From: JAZOTM01 sp045657625
GTDB taxonomy: Bacteria; Bacillota; Clostridia; Lachnospirales; Lachnospiraceae
Length of the DNA stretch: 64,000 nt
Assembly (NCBI GenBank): GCA_045657625.1
Contig: JAZOTM010000003.1
Location: forward strand, 1-64,000
Direction of reading: 5' to 3'
Below the pieces are notes generated by a model, which was not told the origin of the DNA, ran no database searches, and saw only the letters and a list, made by a program, of their open reading frames with translations. Shown here piece after piece: positions 50,755-59,162 of the stretch. A program made the position numbers and the translations under genes. How positions within the stretch are numbered: the stretch's first letter is position 1; each line of letters opens with the position of its first letter.

Positions 50755-53406
50755 ATGCAGGATTATTTAGGGAGAGTAGATGTTTCAATGGATGATTATA
50801 GTCAGGCATTATTAGACAGTAATGTCATGCAGGAATTACAGGATCGTTTTTGTAGAGCGCAAAACGTCTACGCAGTATGTTTCAGTCGCACCCAGGGACT
50901 TGTGACAAAGGCATACGGGAGCAAAGAAGAACATTCCTATCTTTATGAGCGAATCGATATGGGGATTTATATGGATTTAATGAATCGGCTCATAAGCTCG
51001 GATTTGGAGAGCGTGGTGGAAGCGGATGTGGCAGATCCGCATTTGAAGTGTTGTGGTGTGGCAGTCCGCATAGAGGATTCCATTGCTGCGATTTGGGTTG
51101 TCATGGGGGTGATAGCCGATGAAGCAGACGAGGAAATTCCGGATTACATAGCAGTAACTTCAGAAGAGCGTTTTTATCATTGCTTGGAGTTCTTGGAGAG
51201 TTTATCGAAACAGTTTTTGCAGTCTAAGTTAAAAGAACTGTTTATCGAAGAAAAGTATCAGCGGACAAAGGAAGCACAGGAAGAAGTAGAGCTACAGCTG
51301 AAGCGAAATGAGGCAGTGACCAGCATTGTGCAGCAGTTGGAAAGTGACGAAGAATTTTCTGTGATTGTGAAGGATATCTTACAGGAGGTTTGTACCTATC
51401 TGGATATCAGTAGTGCTTCTTTATTGCGTTATGAAAAAGACAATGCATATTTGGATGTCATTTGTGAATATGTTTCAAAATCAGGAGTATCTTACAAGGA
51501 TCGGGGACAGCATGTGCCAAGGGAAAAACTACCCTTTGCAACAGGAAAACCCTATATTATTTCCGCCGGATCCATGAAGCCGGTGGAATTCGAGACTTTT
51601 TTCCAAAAAGAGGCGATTCTTGCAGGCGTGAGTCTTCCGATAGAAATCAACGGAAAAGTCAGCATGTATGTTTGCTTCGTGGAAAATACCGTGGATCGTA
51701 CCTGGGAAAATGCGGATTTGAAGTTTTTGAATGATGTAAAACAGATCATTCAGAGTATTTTATCCAAGAGAATTGCAAAGAATTCATTGGCTAGTTCTTA
51801 TGCGTCCTTGGAGGCTATTTTGGAAAATGTGGGTTGTGGTATTTATGTGACCGATCGCTTTAGCGGCAAGATTTTATTCCGCAATCAGACTTTTCGGGAT
51901 ATGTTCCAGAATTCCGGTGAAGATGTGCGGATTCAGGACATTATCGGAGAAGTATCTGAAACAGAGCAGGAGTTCTCGGAAATCTTTATGGATGCAGAGG
52001 ACGGCTGGTATGATGTACGGCATATTCAGATTCACTGGGTAGATGGTAGAGAAGTCGATTTGTATACGATTTACGATATCACTGCCAAGAAAAAGAGTCA
52101 GCAGGAGATTGAACGTCAGGCCAATAACGATTATTTGACCGGACTTTACAATCGTCGTCGTTGCGAAGAAGATTTGGCAAAATATATTGCGCAGTGCAAG
52201 GAGTTCCGCGGAAATGGAGCCCTGTTGTATATGGATTTGGATGATTTTAAGCATATCAATGATGGCTTAGGACATCAGTACGGAGATGTATTGCTTCGTT
52301 CGATTTCTCATTGTCTGCAAAATATTAACGGTATTGAAAATACCTGCTATCGTATGGGCGGCGATGAATTTACGGTTATTTTGCCTTACCATCAAGTGCA
52401 TCTGCTGGATCAGGTGTTGGATGAAATTCGTGGTATTTTTGCAAAGCCATGGTATTTGAAAGATCGGGATTCTTATTGTTCCATCAGTATCGGTGTTGTG
52501 CGGTTTCCGGAGAGCGGAGATGATGTGCAGGATCTGATAAAAAAAGCAGATATTGCTTTGTACGAAGCAAAACGCCAAGGAAAAAATACGGTGGTCATGT
52601 ATGACGATAAAGTGGAGCTTACTTCTTTCCGACGCATCGATATGGAAAAGAATTTGCGTGAAGCGGTGATTAATGGTTGCCGTGAATTTGAAGTTTATTA
52701 CCAACCGGTAGTGAATATTCAGAGTCCCGGAAATCCTTGCCATGGAGCGGAGGCTTTGATTCGTTGGAATTCCGAGAATCTTGGTATGGTTAGTCCGGTG
52801 GATTTTATTCCGTTGGCAGAGTATTTGCGTTTGATCAATCCCATTGGGGACTTTATTTTGGAAGAGGCGTGCAAACGTTGCAAATATTGGAATGATTATG
52901 GACATCCGGAGTATCGCATCAATATTAATTTGTCTGTGGTACAGCTTTTGCAAAACGATATTGCAGAGCGAATTCGAAATGTCATTCGCCGTACCCAGGT
53001 GAAACCTACCAATATTACTTTGGAGGTTACGGAAAGTCTGGCTATCAGTGATATGACACGTATGAAGAAGGTATTGGCAGAGATCAAAAAAGTCGGTGTT
53101 TGGATTGCTTTGGATGATTTTGGAACCGGCTATTCTTCCTTGAATCATATTCGGGAATTGCCGATTGATATTATTAAAATTGACCGCTGCTTTGTAGTGG
53201 ATATTGGAAAAGATGAATATTCCGAAGTCTTCGTCAAAATGGTAACAGAACTTTCAGAGACCTTAGGCGTGCAGGTGTGCGTAGAAGGGGTGGAAGAAGA
53301 TGTGCAGTTTGACAAAATTCGGGAAATGAACGTGCAGTTTATTCAGGGTTATTATTTTGATAAGCCGATGACTGCAGAAGCTTTTGAAGCGAAGTATTTG
53401 AAATAA
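50755..53406 (+). CDS. Multi-sensor GGDEF-EAL cyclic-di-GMP protein
   Basis: The 883-residue protein has an N-terminal PocR-like ligand domain (about 15-155), a GAF domain (about 185-345), a PAS domain (about 350-445), then GGDEF (YRMGGDEFTVI, 535-539) and EAL (HGAEALIRW, Glu666-Leu668; later ALDDFGTGYSSL and IKIDRCFV). Both catalytic signatures look intact, so it could make or break cyclic-di-GMP depending on input. No membrane helix is seen. The next gene starts within 15 bases. Confidence 0.88.
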   Translation: MQDYLGRVDVSMDDYSQALLDSNVMQELQDRFCRAQNVYAVCFSRTQGLVTKAYGSKEEHSYLYERIDMGIYMDLMNRLISSDLESVVEADVADPHLKCCGVAVRIEDSIAAIWVVMGVIADEADEEIPDYIAVTSEERFYHCLEFLESLSKQFLQSKLKELFIEEKYQRTKEAQEEVELQLKRNEAVTSIVQQLESDEEFSVIVKDILQEVCTYLDISSASLLRYEKDNAYLDVICEYVSKSGVSYKDRGQHVPREKLPFATGKPYIISAGSMKPVEFETFFQKEAILAGVSLPIEINGKVSMYVCFVENTVDRTWENADLKFLNDVKQIIQSILSKRIAKNSLASSYASLEAILENVGCGIYVTDRFSGKILFRNQTFRDMFQNSGEDVRIQDIIGEVSETEQEFSEIFMDAEDGWYDVRHIQIHWVDGREVDLYTIYDITAKKKSQQEIERQANNDYLTGLYNRRRCEEDLAKYIAQCKEFRGNGALLYMDLDDFKHINDGLGHQYGDVLLRSISHCLQNINGIENTCYRMGGDEFTVILPYHQVHLLDQVLDEIRGIFAKPWYLKDRDSYCSISIGVVRFPESGDDVQDLIKKADIALYEAKRQGKNTVVMYDDKVELTSFRRIDMEKNLREAVINGCREFEVYYQPVVNIQSPGNPCHGAEALIRWNSENLGMVSPVDFIPLAEYLRLINPIGDFILEEACKRCKYWNDYGHPEYRININLSVVQLLQNDIAERIRNVIRRTQVKPTNITLEVTESLAISDMTRMKKVLAEIKKVGVWIALDDFGTGYSSLNHIRELPIDIIKIDRCFVVDIGKDEYSEVFVKMVTELSETLGVQVCVEGVEEDVQFDKIREMNVQFIQGYYFDKPMTAEAFEAKYLK

Positions 53407-53419
53407 GGGAGATTTGAGA

Positions 53420-54715
53420 ATGAAAAAGCTTCGGGAAAAGAAAGGAAGAGATTTATACTGGGACAGATTAGACAACACCGCAAATCTCTTCCCGGTGATT
53501 GCCGGGGAAACGCTGACAAACGTATATCGTATTTGTGTGACACTGACAGAAGATGTACAACCGAATTTACTACAGGAAGCTCTTGATTTGGTATTACCCA
53601 AGTTCAAGGGCTTCAATTTGCGTCTACGTTTTGGTTTGTTTTGGTTTTACTTTGAAGAAAACGGAAAGGCTGCACCGCGGGTGCACAAGGAAAATAATTA
53701 TCCCTGTCGTTACATTCGAGAAAACCGTAACAACAACTATTTGTTCCGTGTGACTTATTACAAGAATCGCATTAATTTGGAGGTGTTCCATGCTTTGACA
53801 GATGGCATGGGCGGCTACAATTTTTTAACGGAATTGACTTATCAGTATTTGCGATTGTCTCATCCGAAATTACGGAAAAAATATGGAGACGCCTTGTCTC
53901 CAAACACTTCCTTAAACCGTGAAGATAGCTTTTTGAAAAATTGTCCCAAGCGTAAAAAAGGAAAAGCCTATGGTTCCGGAAAGGCCTTTTTGATGAATGG
54001 AGAAAGACTTCCAAAAGGGGAGTTTGGCGTTATGCATGTGTATGTGCCTGTGGCAGAGATCAAAAAGACAGCCAAGAGTAAAGGCGCCAGCATCAATGAC
54101 TTTTTGGTGGCGAATACGATTTATGCGATTTATATGGAGCAGTATCGAAATCGTAGAAAAAAAAGACCGATTCGAATTTCGGTACCTGTAAATTTACGCC
54201 CTTATTTTGAATCCATTACTACAAAAAACTTTTTTGTCATGGTTTCCATTGAGTTTGAACCTCAGAAAGAGGAATACACGTTTGATGAGGTCTTGGAAAT
54301 TACAAAAGAGGAAGTGCGAAAGAAAATTACGAAAGAGAATTTGGAAATCACGGTTTCCTACAATGTGGCAAAGGCGGAAAATATCATTGGAAAATTTGTT
54401 CCTTTGCCTTTGAAAAATATTGCTATGAATATTGTTTATCGTTTTATTGCAAGGGCCAATACCACTACGGTGACCAACATTGGAGCTTTGAAGGTGGAAG
54501 AAGCATACGCACCGTACATTACGATGTTTCATGGTATTTTATCTGTATCCCAGGGGCAATTGTTGAAGGGAACGATTTGCTCGTATGGAGATACCTTGGT
54601 ATATACTTTTAGTACCCTGTATAAGGATACAGGAATAGAAAAGCGTTTTTGTAAAACCCTAGTGGAAGAGGGGATTTCTGTAAGGGTGGAAAGCAATGGC
54701 GTTTTCCAATTGTAG
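53420..54715 (+). CDS. Condensation/acyltransferase-fold protein
   Basis: The 431-residue protein belongs to the CoA-dependent acyltransferase superfamily that includes NRPS condensation domains and alcohol acetyltransferases. The catalytic HxxxDG motif is FHALTDGMGG near 120, and RISVPVNLRPYFES is another family segment. It might join an acyl group to an alcohol or amine, for example in a lipid or surface polymer. No partner carrier protein is visible. It follows the GGDEF-EAL gene within 15 bases and is probably co-transcribed. Confidence 0.7.
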   Translation: MKKLREKKGRDLYWDRLDNTANLFPVIAGETLTNVYRICVTLTEDVQPNLLQEALDLVLPKFKGFNLRLRFGLFWFYFEENGKAAPRVHKENNYPCRYIRENRNNNYLFRVTYYKNRINLEVFHALTDGMGGYNFLTELTYQYLRLSHPKLRKKYGDALSPNTSLNREDSFLKNCPKRKKGKAYGSGKAFLMNGERLPKGEFGVMHVYVPVAEIKKTAKSKGASINDFLVANTIYAIYMEQYRNRRKKRPIRISVPVNLRPYFESITTKNFFVMVSIEFEPQKEEYTFDEVLEITKEEVRKKITKENLEITVSYNVAKAENIIGKFVPLPLKNIAMNIVYRFIARANTTTVTNIGALKVEEAYAPYITMFHGILSVSQGQLLKGTICSYGDTLVYTFSTLYKDTGIEKRFCKTLVEEGISVRVESNGVFQL

Positions 54716-54726
54716 AAATTGTATTT

Positions 54727-54760
54727 GTGTGACTGCGGTGTGACTAAGTCAACTTATACT
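54727..54760 (+). promoter_or_regulatory. SARP-type promoter of the first surface-fibre operon
   Basis: Two GTGTGAC heptamers (54727-54733, 54738-54744) are 11 bp apart. Exactly 10 bp later comes the -10 TATACT (54755-54760), with no proper -35. The same layout lies at 59052-59085. Predicted transcription start is near 54767, in line with a GTG start at 54803. Confidence 0.8.
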
Positions 54761-54802
54761 TTGAATGAAAATCCAAAAGTATATTTTGGGGAGGAGACTT
54801 TA

Positions 54803-55498
54803 GTGAAGAAAAAAACAGTGATACTTGGGGCGTTGCTTGTGGCTGTGGTGGCTGTTTCAGTAGGTGCTACTTTGGCGGTGACTGTTCTGGGTGGTACAGA
54901 GGATACCGCGCAAGAAGCGGATATTCAAATAAATGATATTGGTATCGTATTTACAAATACAGGTACGGAAACCGTTGCACTTGGAACCGGCAAAATTGTT
55001 CCGGGAGACGAAGTGGAAGTGCATCAGAGTGTTGCCAACCAAGTAGATGGAGACGATGGATACGATATTTATTTAAAAGTAGAGATTGATAAGTATTGGA
55101 AAGACGAAGATGGCGACTATATGGAATTCGATTCCGATGTGGTGGCAGATCGTTTGTTTGTGGAGGTAGACGGCGTATCTACTGAGATTCCTTATTTGGA
55201 AGAAGGAGAGCAGACACAGCTTGGCAACTGGATTTTGACTGAGTCAGATATGGATCATGTGGTGATGTTTTATATCTATCCATTGCAGCAAGGCGAAGAA
55301 ACAACTGAATTTATTAGTTCTATCTTGTTTGACGGTTCCATAGATAACAGTTTTTCGGGAATGTCTTACAGCATTGAAGCTACCGGTACAGCAGTGCAGG
55401 CTACCAATGGAGAGGCAGCTGTTGCAGCGGAACTTGGTATGTTCTTGACGTTTGACGAGGATGGAACCATTCTTTCTATCAGTGAAAGCAAAGAATAA
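54803..55498 (+). CDS. TasA/camelysin-like secreted fibre protein
   Basis: The GTG at 54803 follows GGGGAGGAG and gives 231 residues. A signal segment KKKTVILGALLVAVVAVSVGATLA begins it and resembles the SipW-cleaved TasA/CalY group. The mature part has beta-rich, acidic repeats with GKIVPGDEVEVHQSVANQ and DIYLKVEIDKYWKD. Homologues polymerise into surface fibres in biofilms. Upstream codons to 54719 overlap the promoter and are not translated. It is first of a three-gene operon. Confidence 0.72.
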   Translation: MKKKTVILGALLVAVVAVSVGATLAVTVLGGTEDTAQEADIQINDIGIVFTNTGTETVALGTGKIVPGDEVEVHQSVANQVDGDDGYDIYLKVEIDKYWKDEDGDYMEFDSDVVADRLFVEVDGVSTEIPYLEEGEQTQLGNWILTESDMDHVVMFYIYPLQQGEETTEFISSILFDGSIDNSFSGMSYSIEATGTAVQATNGEAAVAAELGMFLTFDEDGTILSISESKE

Positions 55499-55526
55499 TG
55501 GGACCGGAATGAGAGGAGAGACGAGG

Positions 55527-56321
55527 ATGAGAAAAAAACTTGGGACATTTTTGTTGACTTGTTGTATGACCATATCTTTGCCTGCTTTGGTAAATGGAGA
55601 TACCGTAGATTTGACTGTGGTAAACAACGACACTTCCATCACTTTTGATGGAGACCTTTCGGATGCCTTTTCCGGTATTATGCCGGGCGGTACGGAAACA
55701 GTTGTGATTTCCTTGACCAACAACGGTAGTCAAACTGGCAATTATTATATGACACAGTCCACATTAGAGACATTGGAAGAGACAAGTAGCGGCTCCGGTG
55801 GAGCTTACGCTTATACCGTGACGGTGGGATCCAGTGAAGAGGATGCCACGGTTCTTTTAGATACCAGCACCGGTGGATATACAGAGGCGGATACAGCAAG
55901 CGGCACAGACCTTAGCTCTATTACAGAATTAAATGGTTATACGTATTTTGCTACGTTGGCACCGGGGGAAAGTACCAACGTATATATGACATTGACTTTG
56001 GATGGGGAAGGATTTGATAGTGTCACAGACAATGATTATTCCAATTCTTCTGCAGCCATTTCCGTAAATTTCCGTGTACAGTTTGAAAGTGCACAGGGCG
56101 GTACTACCACAGTGGTGACGCGTTACGTAGAACAGACAGGAGCGAATACCTTTGTAAATACAATTTTGGAAGAAGTAATTCCATTGGCCGGAGGAGTACA
56201 GACCGGAGATCCGTTCTCCATAGGGGTGTTGGCCCTTCTTCTCGGCGGAGGTATTTTCTTGATTGTAATAGCTGTGAAAAAGCAGATGGGAGAGCAGACA
56301 CATGAAGAAAAAATTTCCTAA
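55527..56321 (+). CDS. Secreted protein with C-terminal QTGD-type anchor region
   Basis: From ATG 55527 the protein has 264 residues: a signal peptide (to about residue 24, LPALVNGD), a Thr/Ser/Gly-rich beta domain, and a C-terminal hydrophobic helix followed by KKQMGEQTHEEK. GGVQTGDPFSIG just before the helix resembles a variant sortase signal (LPxTG replaced by VQTGD). TasA-like TVDLTVVNNDTSITF and LTNNGSQTGNYY segments suggest a fibre-linked role. It overlaps the next gene by 20 bases. Confidence 0.6.
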   Translation: MRKKLGTFLLTCCMTISLPALVNGDTVDLTVVNNDTSITFDGDLSDAFSGIMPGGTETVVISLTNNGSQTGNYYMTQSTLETLEETSSGSGGAYAYTVTVGSSEEDATVLLDTSTGGYTEADTASGTDLSSITELNGYTYFATLAPGESTNVYMTLTLDGEGFDSVTDNDYSNSSAAISVNFRVQFESAQGGTTTVVTRYVEQTGANTFVNTILEEVIPLAGGVQTGDPFSIGVLALLLGGGIFLIVIAVKKQMGEQTHEEKIS

Positions 56322-57273
56322 AATCCTTTTGTTTGTCTTTTCATTAAGTATCTTTTTCTTTGTCCTGCCTATAAGCGTTTGGGCGGAGGAAACTTATACC
56401 ATTACGTTTCGCGCAGGGAATGCCCGTACTTTTGATGTAGAGACACTTGCGTTCGAAGCTTATGAAAACGTGGAAGTCAATGAGAACTACGTCAAGATTC
56501 AAGTGGAGGTAAAAAAAGGTACTACCATCGGAGATGCGTTGGGACTCACCAATGAAGAACTAACAGCGGTAATTCAAAGTGCACTTTCTGAGGATGGCAA
56601 TGAGACCTATGCATTACGGACTTTAACGTGTGCAGATACAGAACTGATTAAGAACACCGATGTGGTATTGGATTATAGTCGTATTGTAAATCCGGTTTCC
56701 TATTCCATTTCTTATGTGGATGCTACCGGGAATGCTATTTATCCATCAGTAATGGCCTATGGAAGTGAAGGCGAAGAGATTACAGCTTCCCCGCTCACGA
56801 TTGCTTATTACGAGACAGAGGATACCGAAAAGACCATTGTATTGACAGCAGGAGAAACCAATGCCATTGTCTTTACTTATACATACACCGGAACGATTTC
56901 AAATACGGAGATTACCAATTTGATTCCGATTTATATTCCGGGGACGACGACTTATACTACGACGGTGAATACGGTTATACAGGATGCCGGGACGACGGTG
57001 ACCAATGTGGCCGGTGGTGGAGCAGCGAATGCGCAAGCAGGAGCCGATGTAGATGATGAAGAAGAGGAAATTTCGGATGAAGAAACTCCGTTAGGCGGAG
57101 ATGGTGAAGGACTTTTGAGTAATATTCTAGGCGAAGAAACACCTCTTGCAGCGCTGGTAGAAGGAAACAGTGTTTTGGTTCCGGCGGTGATAGGAGTGGT
57201 GGCAGCCTTGGTTGTGGTAGGCTTATTCTTTATTCAGAAGAAAAAAAGCAAATATGTTCAAGAATCTAAATAA
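56302..57273 (+). CDS. Secreted membrane-anchored surface protein
   Basis: The 323-residue protein has a signal peptide (to about 28, VWAEE), a central MucBP-like or beta region with SYVDATGNAIYPS, an acidic Glu/Asp stretch with EETPLGG and EETPLAAL, and a C-terminal membrane helix (about 292-312) with KKKSKYVQ tail. The EETPL forms are common in surface proteins anchored beside a membrane helix. Probably it anchors or caps the fibre. A terminator at 57281 ends the operon. Confidence 0.6.
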   Translation: MKKKFPKILLFVFSLSIFFFVLPISVWAEETYTITFRAGNARTFDVETLAFEAYENVEVNENYVKIQVEVKKGTTIGDALGLTNEELTAVIQSALSEDGNETYALRTLTCADTELIKNTDVVLDYSRIVNPVSYSISYVDATGNAIYPSVMAYGSEGEEITASPLTIAYYETEDTEKTIVLTAGETNAIVFTYTYTGTISNTEITNLIPIYIPGTTTYTTTVNTVIQDAGTTVTNVAGGGAANAQAGADVDDEEEEISDEETPLGGDGEGLLSNILGEETPLAALVEGNSVLVPAVIGVVAALVVVGLFFIQKKKSKYVQESK

Positions 57274-57280
57274 TTTATTA

Positions 57281-57318
57281 AACATCCGTTTTTTACTGGA
57301 AAAACGGATGTTTTTTTG
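57281..57318 (+). terminator. Intrinsic terminator after the first surface operon
   Basis: AACATCCGTTTTT and AAAAACGGATGTT surround a short TACTGG loop, with seven Ts. Confidence 0.9.
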
Positions 57319-57379
57319 TTACAAAAAAACTAATTATGATATAGTAGTAGGGGTTGAGAGAGAGAAACGGGGAGCATAA

Positions 57380-58576
57380 ATGATTGTTCATACATTGGGA
57401 AAGTTTCAAATAATTGAAAAGGAAGCAGTTGTGACAGATGATAGTTTGAACTCGGCGATGATGATGAAACTGTTTGTTTTTTTGATTTTGCATCGAGATC
57501 AAGATGTCAGTGTGGAAGAATTAGCGGCTGCCTTATGGCCGGGGGACGAATCGGATAGTCCTGCGGGAGCTCTAAAAAATTTAACGTATCGTTTGCGAAC
57601 GACGTTAAAAAAGAATTTTGGGGAATCCACTTATATTTTATCGAATCGAGGTTCTTATCGTTGGAATCCGGAGATTCCGTTAACGGTGGATGTAGAAGAA
57701 TTTGAGGAGTACTTGAAAGCGGCTCGGGAAAAAGAGGACATGGAGGAGATTATTCATGATTATGAAGAAGCCATGTTGCTGTTTAAAGGAGACTTCATGA
57801 GCTGTATTCAAGATACACATTGGGCTGTTACTTTAAATACTTACTATCATGGACAGTTTTTACAATTGACCAAGGATTTAGAGGATTTATATCTCGAACA
57901 GGAAGATTATGTTCGTATGGAGCAGCTGGCTGGCGAGGCTCTCAAATTAGACAATCTGGATGAGGATTTGTATTACTATTTAACCTTAGCCAAGATGAAA
58001 CAAGGGCAATACCGTCAAGCACTGGAAGTTTATGAAACAGGATGTCGTATTCTGGAGGTAGAACTTGGAGTGAAACGTCCAAGACGATTGAATGAATTAT
58101 ACGGGGAGCTGCTAAAGGTGAATAAAACCAAGCAGGAAGAAGATATTATACAGGTGCAGACGGATATGCAGGAAGAAGAACCGGAAGGTGCTTTTTTTTG
58201 CGGATACCCGGTTTTTCGGGAAATATATCGATTGGAAGCTAGAAAAATATTACGCAGCGGGGAGTCAGAGCATGTGTTGCTTTTGACGTTGCGTACTGTG
58301 GAAGCACCTACGGAAAAGGCGCGACAGTATCGTATAAAAAAAGGCATGGAACTTTTAAAAACGATTTTGGGAACTAGTCTTCGTGTAGGGGATGTGGCTG
58401 CAGAATATAGCGATTCACAATATGTGATTTTGCTTCCGACCTGTACATATGAGGGGGGCATGATTGTGGCGGATCGAATTATCTCACGTTTTCAAGAACT
58501 ATCTAAGCAAAAGGAGAGCGTTCAGATTTTGCCGAGTTTAGTGGAAGTTGGGTTAGCGAAAGATATATTGGAATAG
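57380..58576 (+). CDS. SARP-like regulator: winged helix, BTAD and degenerate GGDEF-like domain
   Basis: The 398-residue protein starts with an OmpR/SARP winged helix (about 1-95; ELAAALWPGDESDSPAGALKN, SNRGSYRWNP). A BTAD helical repeat domain follows (about 105-245; LVLEVELGVKRPRRLNELYGEL-like end). The C-terminal 130 residues resemble a GGDEF fold but the site reads AAEYSDSQYVILLP where RYGGDEFVVLLP is expected, so it cannot make cyclic-di-GMP but might sense it. SARP proteins bind 11-bp direct repeats beside a -10; both surface operons have them. It lies between these operons. Confidence 0.8.
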   Translation: MIVHTLGKFQIIEKEAVVTDDSLNSAMMMKLFVFLILHRDQDVSVEELAAALWPGDESDSPAGALKNLTYRLRTTLKKNFGESTYILSNRGSYRWNPEIPLTVDVEEFEEYLKAAREKEDMEEIIHDYEEAMLLFKGDFMSCIQDTHWAVTLNTYYHGQFLQLTKDLEDLYLEQEDYVRMEQLAGEALKLDNLDEDLYYYLTLAKMKQGQYRQALEVYETGCRILEVELGVKRPRRLNELYGELLKVNKTKQEEDIIQVQTDMQEEEPEGAFFCGYPVFREIYRLEARKILRSGESEHVLLLTLRTVEAPTEKARQYRIKKGMELLKTILGTSLRVGDVAAEYSDSQYVILLPTCTYEGGMIVADRIISRFQELSKQKESVQILPSLVEVGLAKDILE

Positions 58577-58591
58577 TTAGGAGACATGCGT

Positions 58592-59014
58592 ATGGAACAA
58601 CAGTATCCCAAAAATGGATTTCGTGTATGTGTGGACAAAGTGGAGAACGACGTAGAGGGCAGAATTTATTCTCCGTTGTTTAAGGACAAAAAACCTTTTT
58701 CCTCTTTTGCAGAAGTGATTTTAGTTATGGATAATGTTTTCGATGCAACGGGATATCCTCATGCATTTCAAGAAAGTAGAAGTTTTGTGGAACGTCGGGG
58801 CACAAAGCCTTATCAACCGAAGAAACAGGAAGAGATTCCAAGACGCAGAGTAGAAGATCAAAAAGGAAAAGTGTATACGGTTGATATTGTAGTATTAGAA
58901 CGGCGCGGCAGTAGTTGGCAAGGTGTTGCGAGAAATACGAATACCGGGGAAGAAAAAGAATTTCATAGTGAGATGGAACTGTTTGAAATGGTTCGAAAAG
59001 AATTAGATCAGTAA
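58592..59014 (+). CDS. Small protein of unknown function
   Basis: The ATG at 58592 is eight bases from TAGGAG and gives 140 residues. It has no signal peptide or membrane helix. RVCVDKVENDVEGRIYSPL and FSSFAEVILVMDNVFDATGYP are the best-defined stretches; the second half has YTVDIVVLERRGSSWQGVA and a basic region. I do not recognise the family. It follows the SARP-like gene within 16 bases, so it is in the same operon and may help it. Confidence 0.6.
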   Translation: MEQQYPKNGFRVCVDKVENDVEGRIYSPLFKDKKPFSSFAEVILVMDNVFDATGYPHAFQESRSFVERRGTKPYQPKKQEEIPRRRVEDQKGKVYTVDIVVLERRGSSWQGVARNTNTGEEKEFHSEMELFEMVRKELDQ

Positions 59015-59042
59015 AGGATGCTTTTTGGCATCCTTTTTTTTA
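59015..59042 (+). terminator. Intrinsic terminator after the regulator operon
   Basis: AAGGATGC-TTTTT-GGCATCC is followed by eight Ts. Confidence 0.88.
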
Positions 59043-59051
59043 CTTTTTTCT

Positions 59052-59085
59052 GTGTGACCGACGTGTGACTTGAGATTGGTATAGT
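59052..59085 (+). promoter_or_regulatory. SARP-type promoter of the second surface-fibre operon
   Basis: GTGTGAC heptamers at 59052-59058 and 59063-59069 are 11 bp apart, and the -10 TATAGT (59080-59085) follows after 10 bp. This is identical in spacing to 54727-54760. Confidence 0.8.
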
Positions 59086-59162
59086 GGAACACATATAAAG
59101 GGAAGTTTGTGAAAGAGTTGTAATAACGAGTACCCTCGAGTTGGATGGAGGAAAAGAGGAAC

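Noticed and set aside
54719..54802. Upstream extension of the TasA-like gene
   Set aside because: It covers the GTGTGAC repeats and the -10 box; GTG at 54803 has the ribosome site and the signal peptide.
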